Source: Trinickia caryophylli (GTDB taxonomy: Bacteria > Pseudomonadota > Gammaproteobacteria > Burkholderiales > Burkholderiaceae). From it: a stretch of DNA of 64,000 nt. The notes under the pieces were generated by a model. The model did no database searches and was not told where the DNA came from. It saw only the letters and a list, made by a program, of their open reading frames with translations. The DNA lies in contig NZ_CP139971.1 of the NCBI RefSeq assembly GCF_034424545.1, positions 62,001 to 126,000 of the forward strand, in the 5' to 3' direction. Positions 1 to 6,276 of this stretch are shown piece by piece. The position numbers were made by a program, and so were the translations under genes. Each line of letters starts with the position of its first letter. The stretch's first letter is position 1.

Positions 1-1732
1 GCGCGAGCACGCGCGCCTTGTTCAGTTCGAGCGGCACCGGCTCCTTGGTTTCCCAGATCGTGATGCCGGCGGCGTCGGCCGCCGCGGCGATGTCCGGATC
101 GGAGCGCAGCCGGAAATGGATGCAGTTGATGATATGCAGGCCGCCACGGATCGCTGTGATGATTGGCGCCTTCCAGTTCGGCGGGAGCTGCGCCGAATGC
201 AGTCCTTTGCCGATCAGCAGCACTTCCGGTTTGGCCTCGAGCGCCTGCTCGACGTTCGCGACTACCGGGATGTTGCCGCCGTAGCCGATCACCTCGCTCA
301 CGCGCTTGCCGGCCTGGGTGCTATCGATCACGGCAAGCGCGGATTCCGGCCGGTAGCGGAGGTAGGAGGCGGCTACCTTGCTGGTGAAGAGGCCGAAGCA
401 GCCCTCGGCGAAGACGACACATCGTTTGGCAAGTAGTTCGGCATGGGTAAGCGTCCGCATGGGAGTCTCCTGTTGTAAATCGACAGAGGCAGTTGAAACG
501 GGAGTGGTGACCAGTTCGTAGCGGGCGACGACCTCGCGGATCGACGCGAGTACCTCGCGCTCACTGGCGCCCTCGATCAGAAAGCGGCCGCCCTGCAGGT
601 GCGTGTAGCCGCCACCAGTGTCCGTCAGCAGGTCGCCTGGCGCCGGAATCAGTTCACGATAGAGGCCGGGGATGCGGCCGAGCAGCGAGCCTGCCGAGAC
701 GACTCGGCGCGGCAGCGGGGTCGGCCGCGGGATCGTCACCCAGCCGGCACTTCGCGGTGGGGATATCACCGGCAGCGCGACGGGCAGATCGAGCGCGGCG
801 TCTACCCACAGGCGGAACAGGTTGATGCCGAACGCGCGATGAACCGTATAGGGCACGTCGGCGCCGGGCACGCGGGCGCCGACTTCCAGGAAGATCAGCT
901 CGCCGTCGCGATTGAACAATTCGAGGTGAAACGCCGAGCCGCGCAACGCCAGCGCGCGCAGGCAGGCGAGCGCGAACGTGCGGCATGCGCGCGCTAGCGG
1001 CGTGTCGGTCTCGATCACCGAGCCGAGCGGCACGCCGGCCTCGAAGTTCAGGCACGACGAGATATAGCGGCTTACGCAGAGGAATAAGCAGTTGCCCGCC
1101 TGATCGAGCACGCCGTCCACGTGCAGAATCTCGCCGTCGATGTATTCCTCGATTTCGTACTGGCCCAGATCAAGCGCGACGAGCGCGGCGCGCAGCGCGT
1201 CGGCCGAGGCCACCTTCTGTACCCCTTTGCTCGATGCGCCGCGAATCGGCTTGACGATCAGCGGAAAGCCGAGTTCGCGCGCGCGCGTCTCGGTCTGCTC
1301 GCGCGTGGTGCAGGCGAACCAGCGCGGTACGCGCAGGTTCGCCGCCTGAAGGACACGCTTCATCTGTGTTTTGTCGCGGAACCGGTCGACCTCCGCACGG
1401 GTCTGGCCGGGGATGTCGAAGCGCTCTCGCATGGCCGCTGCCGGGTCGAGCAGGTACTCCGAGAACGCCAGCAGATGCGATACCGGCCCGTGTTCGACGA
1501 TGGCCCGCTTCACCTGCGCGGCGAGCGCCTCCGTATCGAGGAAATCGTCGACCCGATAAATGTGGCGCGGATCCTGTTCGAACGGCAGCCCGCGGCTGCC
1601 TTCCTCGTCGCAGAGGTAGCTCAGCACGTAGCGAGACGGAATGATTTCGTCGTATCGGCAGAGCTCATGATCCCACTGACGCCCGTTTCCATATTTCGGC
1701 CAGCGATTCATCACGAGGATGTGCGGTTTCAT
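1..1732 (-). CDS. ATP-grasp ligase fused in frame to a DUF1611 domain (3' end outside window)
   Basis: Reading from the ATG at 1732 there is no stop codon down to base 1, giving at least 577 residues. Residues 1-424 form an ATP-grasp enzyme: the central part has the lysine strand FPLIVKPIRGASSKG, then EEYIDGEILHVDGVL and a metal-site strand HLELFNRDGELIFLEVGAR. Such enzymes join a carboxylate to an amine through an acyl phosphate. After a short linker, residues 425 onward match the Rossmann-like N-terminal half of DUF1611 (VVFAEGCFG, AVIDSTQAGK, GGLHIINCIHF); its P-loop half must lie outside the window. The start follows GGGG by five bases and lies 10 bp after the dioxygenase stop, so the two are probably translated together. 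An internal ATG at 460 has its own Shine-Dalgarno. The substrate is unknown; a pathway ligase is inferred from context. Confidence 0.8.
   Translation of the reverse strand, partial: MKPHILVMNRWPKYGNGRQWDHELCRYDEIIPSRYVLSYLCDEEGSRGLPFEQDPRHIYRVDDFLDTEALAAQVKRAIVEHGPVSHLLAFSEYLLDPAAAMRERFDIPGQTRAEVDRFRDKTQMKRVLQAANLRVPRWFACTTREQTETRARELGFPLIVKPIRGASSKGVQKVASADALRAALVALDLGQYEIEEYIDGEILHVDGVLDQAGNCLFLCVSRYISSCLNFEAGVPLGSVIETDTPLARACRTFALACLRALALRGSAFHLELFNRDGELIFLEVGARVPGADVPYTVHRAFGINLFRLWVDAALDLPVALPVISPPRSAGWVTIPRPTPLPRRVVSAGSLLGRIPGLYRELIPAPGDLLTDTGGGYTHLQGGRFLIEGASEREVLASIREVVARYELVTTPVSTASVDLQQETPMRTLTHAELLAKRCVVFAEGCFGLFTSKVAASYLRYRPESALAVIDSTQAGKRVSEVIGYGGNIPVVANVEQALEAKPEVLLIGKGLHSAQLPPNWKAPIITAIRGGLHIINCIHFRLRSDPDIAAAADAAGITIWETKEPVPLELNKARVLA
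458..471 (-). promoter_or_regulatory. internal Shine-Dalgarno and in-frame ATG at the start of the DUF1611 domain
   Basis: On the minus strand AGGAG stands six bases before an ATG at 460 that begins MRTLTHAELL, exactly where the DUF1611 homology starts. It is in frame with the upstream ATP-grasp domain. Either a stand-alone DUF1611 protein is also made, or two genes were joined by loss of a stop codon. Confidence 0.55.
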
Positions 1733-1742
1733 GGTGACCCCG

Positions 1743-2648
1743 TTACTGATGGGTGGCGGGCTGGTGGGGCGGGGTGGAGTAGCCGCTCGACGTGGCGTGC
1801 AGCGGCTTGTCGAGCACGTGCTCGCCCTGCTGGAGCGCGTAGAGCGAGTTGAACGCCTTCTCCGTGATCGGCATCGGATAGGTGCCGGCCTCGCTTGTGA
1901 CGAAGCGGCGCTGCTGCCCGCGCAGCAGGTAGGTACCCGGCTCGTTGTGCGCGGCGTGCGGGCCATAGTAGATCGGTAGCGCGTCGGCGGCGCGGTAGGC
2001 CGGGATGAAGCAGCGACGGTAGCGGTCCGAATGGTTCGGATCGGAGCGGTGCAGCACGCGGCAGTGCAGGAATACGGCGCTGCCGGCACTGCCCGCCGCG
2101 GTCTTTTCCTCGCAGCCGGACGGCAATTTGTCGACACCGACCTTGCCGCGGAAAAAGCCGTTTTCAGAATGGTCGTAGATCTGCGCCTTGTGCGAACCCG
2201 CCAGCACCCGCAGGCAGCCGTTGGATTCGGATGCGTCGTCGAGGTAGATGAGGCAGGCCACGAGCTTCGAATTGGTGTGCGGGTAGTACGAGAAATCCTG
2301 ATGCCATTCCACCGGCGAGCCGACGCGCGGCCCTTTCATGTTGAGCTTGCTGTGGTGGAATACGATGTCCGGGCCGATCAGCGACTCGAGATGATCGAGC
2401 AAGCGAGTGTTTTCCTGCACGGCGCGAAACGCCGCGTGGCGCTTCGACGGTTGCCATATGCGCCGGATCACGGTGGGATCGCTCGGCTCGAGTTCCGCGA
2501 CCTCGCGCAAGTCGGGGGCCGACGCGATAATTTCGTCTATGGCCGCGTGCATGGACGCGACCGCTTCGGTGTCGAGCATGTTCGGAACGACGAGAAATCC
2601 GTCTGCTTCGAACTGAGCGACCTGGGCGGGAGACAGGGGAAAAGACAT
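1743..2648 (-). CDS. phytanoyl-CoA dioxygenase (PhyH) family oxygenase
   Basis: The 301-residue protein has the Fe(II)/2-oxoglutarate double-stranded beta-helix signature of PhyH enzymes: the H-x-D metal pair in VEWHQDFSYYP (H116, D118), and the distal block LHRSDPNHSDRYRR, which supplies the third histidine (about H200) and the 2-oxoglutarate-binding arginine. Family members hydroxylate or desaturate unactivated carbons, often on small-molecule or carrier-bound substrates in biosynthetic pathways. The ATG at 2648 gives a start with normal family length. It lies 10 bp upstream of the ATP-grasp gene and about 215 bp downstream of the LuxR gene, so it probably belongs to the same transcript. 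The substrate cannot be read from sequence. Confidence 0.88.
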   Translation of the reverse strand: MSFPLSPAQVAQFEADGFLVVPNMLDTEAVASMHAAIDEIIASAPDLREVAELEPSDPTVIRRIWQPSKRHAAFRAVQENTRLLDHLESLIGPDIVFHHSKLNMKGPRVGSPVEWHQDFSYYPHTNSKLVACLIYLDDASESNGCLRVLAGSHKAQIYDHSENGFFRGKVGVDKLPSGCEEKTAAGSAGSAVFLHCRVLHRSDPNHSDRYRRCFIPAYRAADALPIYYGPHAAHNEPGTYLLRGQQRRFVTSEAGTYPMPITEKAFNSLYALQQGEHVLDKPLHATSSGYSTPPHQPATHQ

Positions 2649-2863
2649 GGCATTCTCGCAAAGTGGTTGAACACGGCGTGGCCGGCTCGTGTGATCCGGT
2701 GCTCCATGGGAAACCATCGTATCGGCCGCTATAGCGGGCGCCCAGATAGACGAAGGTATGGCATGACGCGTCATAGCCGGAGCTATCATCTGCTCGTCCG
2801 GTCGGGCACTGCCCATGCCGCGGGCGCGCAAGGCAGGTACTACGTTTTTGCGGCGCAGCGAGA

Positions 2864-3268
2864 CTAATTCTCTTCGTGCAAGGCCAGCCAGGGCTCCGCA
2901 TCGCTCGCGCTGTTGATGAGCCGCATGCCTCGCACCGCAGCCTTGGTTCGATTGGTTACGCCAAGCTTCTTGAACAGGATGCCGATATGCATCTTGACCG
3001 TGACGATCTCGATGCCGAGCAGATCGGCAATCGCCTTGTTCTGATAACCGCGGATGATGCAGACCAGAATCTGCTGCTGTCGGGATGACAGCTTGGGGGT
3101 GCCGTAGCACAGGTCCACCGTCGCGCCCTGTCGATGCTCGCCGCGCTGGCTCGGGGCCGGCCCGAACCCGTTGATCTCTGCCAGCGGCGGCGAGCGCCGC
3201 GATCGGGAAGTGTCGTCTTCCTGCTCGACATTTCCGCGTTTTATTTCGAATTCGAATCGCTTTTCCAC
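2864..3268 (-). CDS. short LuxR-type (GerE) DNA-binding regulator
   Basis: The product is about 134 residues. Its last 65 residues are a GerE/LuxR helix-turn-helix (LSSRQQQILVCIIRGYQNKA, then IADLLGIEIVTVKMHIGILF). The first 65 residues are polar and too short for an autoinducer or receiver domain, so no known signal-input domain is visible. I chose GTG 3268 because GGAG lies six bases before it; a TTG at 3289 is possible. The gene sits between the EPSPS-like and dioxygenase genes and is likely the cluster-specific activator. Its HTH has the FixJ/NarL look typical of response regulators that have lost the receiver. Confidence 0.8.
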   Translation of the reverse strand: MEKRFEFEIKRGNVEQEDDTSRSRRSPPLAEINGFGPAPSQRGEHRQGATVDLCYGTPKLSSRQQQILVCIIRGYQNKAIADLLGIEIVTVKMHIGILFKKLGVTNRTKAAVRGMRLINSASDAEPWLALHEEN

Positions 3269-3333
3269 TGCTCTCTCCAAGCGGATCAAACGGAAACACG
3301 CCCAGCGGCGGAGCGACTATATGGGTGCCCGAT

Positions 3334-4680
3334 TTATTCGTCAGCGGCTTCGACGACGTAACGTGCCGATGCCGTGCTTTGAACGCCAAGCGCTTCGAAC
3401 TGATCGAGAAAATCGGGAAACGAGCACGACACGTCGCTGTATCCGTCAAGATTGCAAGCCTTGTCGAAACGCAAAGCTGCCACGAACAGCGACATGAAGT
3501 TGCGATGGTCGCCCTGGCTGCTCAACGACACGCCGCCGGCATAGCGCGGCCTGCCGCGCGTCACGAAGCCGTCGACGTGGCCGTCCCGGTGGTACAGGAT
3601 CTCGATGTCCGCCCCAAGCTTCAGCACTTCGGCCACCATCGACTCGATTCGCGACGACTTGTGAAAGCGCGTGACCGCTCCGCCGCGCACCGTGAATTTT
3701 CCCTCCACGAACAGACTGAGCGCGACCAGCGTCGGAATGATGTTCGGACCGTGGCTGACGTCGAATTCGAAATGCCCCCTCAGGTTGACCGCGCTACTGT
3801 CGACATGCAGCACGCGGCCGGCTTCGTAGCGCATCTTGGCGCCGAGCGCCTCGACGATCTCGACGAACAACTGCTCGCCCTGGAGCGTGACCTTGTCGAT
3901 GCCGCTAATCCGGTAATTGCCCGGGAACAGCACGCAGGCCATTAACAGATACGACAGCGACGTAAAGTCGGCGTTGATCGCGGTTTCGAATGGCTGGTAG
4001 GTGCCAGGATGCGCGCGATACGCGGAATAGTCGTCGCTGGCCTCCACGCTGAGTCCGGCGGTGCGCAGTATGTCCAGCGTTTGCGCGATGTACGAATTCG
4101 ACAGTACCGGCGAAGTCATTTCTATATCAACGCTGCGCTCGCCGAGCGGCGCCGCCATCAGGATCGCGGTGACGAACTGAGAGCTGATGTCACCGGCCAA
4201 CTGACAATGCGTGCCCTTGAGTGCCTTGCCCCAGTTGATCACGGGCGCTTTGTCCTCGTCGCCGAGAAACGTGAAGCTGGCGCCGAGTGAATGCAGCGCG
4301 TCGAACAGCGGTTTCATCACGCGGCGGCGCAGCGTGGCATCGCCGGTCAGAATGGTAGGGAAACCGCGCACGCAGTTCAGCGCCATCATGGTGCGGAACA
4401 CCAGGCCGGAGCCCTTGGCGTCGATCACGTGGATGTCCGTGCTGAAACCGCCTCCCGCACCGGTGATCACCAGCGAATCGTCGGTCTCCTTGATAATCGC
4501 GCCGAGCTTGCGGCACGCGATTTTCATGGTCTCCGTTTCGAGGCAGCGAAGATCGTTATGGATGGTCGACGTACCCGCCGCCAGCGTGGCGGCCAGAATC
4601 GCTCGTTGTGTTTCCGGCTTCGAGGCGGGGGCGCGCATATCCCGCCCCAGCTGTTTGATCGGTTCGACGCGCAGATACAT
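3334..4680 (-). CDS. EPSP-synthase-fold (AroA-like) protein with altered active site
   Basis: The 448-residue protein follows the EPSP synthase fold from end to end: SKPETQRAILAATLAAG near residue 20, a TGDATLRRR strand, SSQF at 166-169, and GDHRNFMSLFVAAL near 391. Canonical enzymes transfer enolpyruvate from PEP to shikimate 3-phosphate. By eye against E. coli AroA, K22, R27, the SSQ triplet, S197/Y200 and R386 are kept, but S23 becomes Pro, catalytic D313 becomes Asn (HGPN), E341 becomes Ser (HKSSR) and K411 becomes Cys (SCSFPD). It is therefore unlikely to be the housekeeping enzyme and probably handles another substrate or reaction in this cluster. Start ATG 4680 has GGGAG five bases upstream; ATG 4692 lacks a ribosome site. 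Confidence 0.82.
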   Translation of the reverse strand: MYLRVEPIKQLGRDMRAPASKPETQRAILAATLAAGTSTIHNDLRCLETETMKIACRKLGAIIKETDDSLVITGAGGGFSTDIHVIDAKGSGLVFRTMMALNCVRGFPTILTGDATLRRRVMKPLFDALHSLGASFTFLGDEDKAPVINWGKALKGTHCQLAGDISSQFVTAILMAAPLGERSVDIEMTSPVLSNSYIAQTLDILRTAGLSVEASDDYSAYRAHPGTYQPFETAINADFTSLSYLLMACVLFPGNYRISGIDKVTLQGEQLFVEIVEALGAKMRYEAGRVLHVDSSAVNLRGHFEFDVSHGPNIIPTLVALSLFVEGKFTVRGGAVTRFHKSSRIESMVAEVLKLGADIEILYHRDGHVDGFVTRGRPRYAGGVSLSSQGDHRNFMSLFVAALRFDKACNLDGYSDVSCSFPDFLDQFEALGVQSTASARYVVEAADE

Positions 4681-4760
4681 ATCCTCTCCCATCTGATTAA
4701 AAACAGGAAATGCCGGAATGGCGAATCCATTCCGGACGCCAGCTCAGGCTGCGGACCGGC

Positions 4761-5513
4761 TTACGCCGCTGTCTTCTCCGCTGCCTTCAGCACTGTGTCT
4801 TCGTAAATTTCGCGGAAGAACATCGAGAGGATTTCCTGTACGTCGTCGATGTATTTGAATACCGCCTGGTAGTCGTCCTCGCTGAGGATGAGCTGGTTCA
4901 GAATCTTCCACATTTCCATCGAGTGATCGTCGCGGGTATCGACCACCAGATGCGCCTCCTGCCCTTTGATTAGATCGTGGCCGAGGGTCGACTTCAGATT
5001 CTTGACGATGTCCGGCTGTAGCTTGGCCTGCGTGTACTCGACCAGGTAATTCGACACCACCGGTGCCATCGGGTGCTCGTGCTCGAGTGTGTAATAGAAA
5101 TAACCTTCGAACAGCTTGGTCGAGAGGTACGGCTCGGTGTTCAGGATCTCCTCCATCGAGACACCGGCAGCCTGACAGTCATGAATGTAAAGCTTGTCGT
5201 GCAGCATCTCGTCGGCCTGATAATGCGCATATTCCTGTGCCGCGGCCGGCGAAATCTGGGCAATCTTATAGATCGCCTTCGATTGGCTCACTCGAGAAAG
5301 GCGAATCCGCCACACGTGCTCGATCAGCGTGCGCCGATAGTAATCCATGTTGATGGTTTTGTCCTTCATATGGGATGCGTATGGCACCGACTGGCGCCAG
5401 ACTTCCATCTTCTTGTCGAGATAGCGGTCGATTTTCAATTTTCGCTCCAATCCCTCCGTGTCGGACAAAAACGGGGACGGATGGCGAATGCCGGTGTGTC
5501 GTACACGATTCAT
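4761..5513 (-). CDS. haem-oxygenase-like diiron oxidase/oxygenase (HDO, TENA/PqqC fold)
   Basis: The 250-residue all-helical protein has carboxylate and histidine residues spaced as in haem-oxygenase-like diiron proteins: E94 and H97 with D101, E102 and H105 (EYAHYQADEMLHD), E144-H147 (LEHEH), and E186/H188 with D195 and H197 (GQEAHLVVDTRDDH). This superfamily includes N-oxygenases and C-C-cleaving enzymes of natural-product pathways such as UndA, SznF and BesC. Start ATG 5513 is preceded by GGAGG at five bases. It is the first gene of the minus-strand cluster and lies 80 bp before the AroA-like gene. The reaction is not predictable, but the family often oxidises amino-acid-derived substrates with O2. 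Confidence 0.78.
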   Translation of the reverse strand: MNRVRHTGIRHPSPFLSDTEGLERKLKIDRYLDKKMEVWRQSVPYASHMKDKTINMDYYRRTLIEHVWRIRLSRVSQSKAIYKIAQISPAAAQEYAHYQADEMLHDKLYIHDCQAAGVSMEEILNTEPYLSTKLFEGYFYYTLEHEHPMAPVVSNYLVEYTQAKLQPDIVKNLKSTLGHDLIKGQEAHLVVDTRDDHSMEMWKILNQLILSEDDYQAVFKYIDDVQEILSMFFREIYEDTVLKAAEKTAA

Positions 5514-5745
5514 GGATACCTCCAAGGGAGCAATCGAAGAAGAAAAAGCCGACGACATGGACCGCCGGTGCGCGAGGGCACGGGCTGTTACAACATCAAC
5601 GATACAGACTACTCATCATGAAAATCTGCTCTTTAGACGCAAAAAACAAGATGACGGTGGAATCTTTATAATTCATGGGATTGTAAGGCTGTTGCAATGT
5701 CGGTTTAATTATTGAAAAAACCAATCGCAATTGCGTTTTTGATTA
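5514..5745. promoter_or_regulatory. AT-rich upstream region of the metabolite cluster
   Basis: Between the diiron gene (minus) and the transposase remnant (plus) the base composition falls sharply compared with the flanks. It holds a perfect palindrome CGCAATTGCG at 5726-5735 flanked by A- and T-runs, and a TATAAA on the minus strand near 5670. The cluster promoter probably lies here. I could not define a convincing -35/-10 pair. Confidence 0.4.
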
Positions 5746-6186
5746 TTGATGTCGCCTGTCAATTATCTTAACTTCTTAATGGGTATGGTATGCGATTTAT
5801 GGGATCTAAAAAGATATCCAAAGGTATGTACCCGGCTTTTCGAAAGTATTGTCATGCGCGTTGCGCAATACTCGGATGAAATCGAAATGCGCATCGGGCG
5901 GCCGGCGCCGCTGGGCTGCGCGCCGGCGGTGGAAGCGACGGGCAGGCGTTTTTCGCTGGAGACGATTTCGGCGGTCAGTGCTCGGGACGAGTTTCGCTTC
6001 ATGGTGCATGAGGGAGCCTTTACCGCTTTGGTCTTGCGGGAGTTTCTCGCTCGCCTGATGCTCGGCACACGCGAGCGGGTATTCCTCGTAGTGGACAGCG
6101 GTCCGATTCATAACGCCATGCTGGTCCAACATTTCATGCGGGCGCAGAAAGGGCGACCGAAGCTGTTCCAGCTTCCGTCTTACTGA
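5746..6186 (+). pseudogene. IS630-family transposase remnant
   Basis: The frame from about 5890 onward matches the middle of IS630 (DDE) transposases: VEATGRRFSLETISAVSARD, FRFMVHEG, then the catalytic-aspartate strand VFLVVDSGPIH and LFQLPSY. It stops exactly where the family continues with SPELNPDE, so the last catalytic glutamate is missing. The first 45 or so residues are AT-rich and do not look like transposase. No full terminal repeats are visible. It is a dead insertion-sequence fragment at the border of the metabolite cluster. Confidence 0.75.
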
Positions 6187-6276
6187 GTCATAAACGAGGA
6201 GTTTGATCTGCGCGCCTGCCCAGCCGTGGCACGCGGATTGCGGACCGGCAGGGGTTCATCGCAATGAGGTGCCTCC

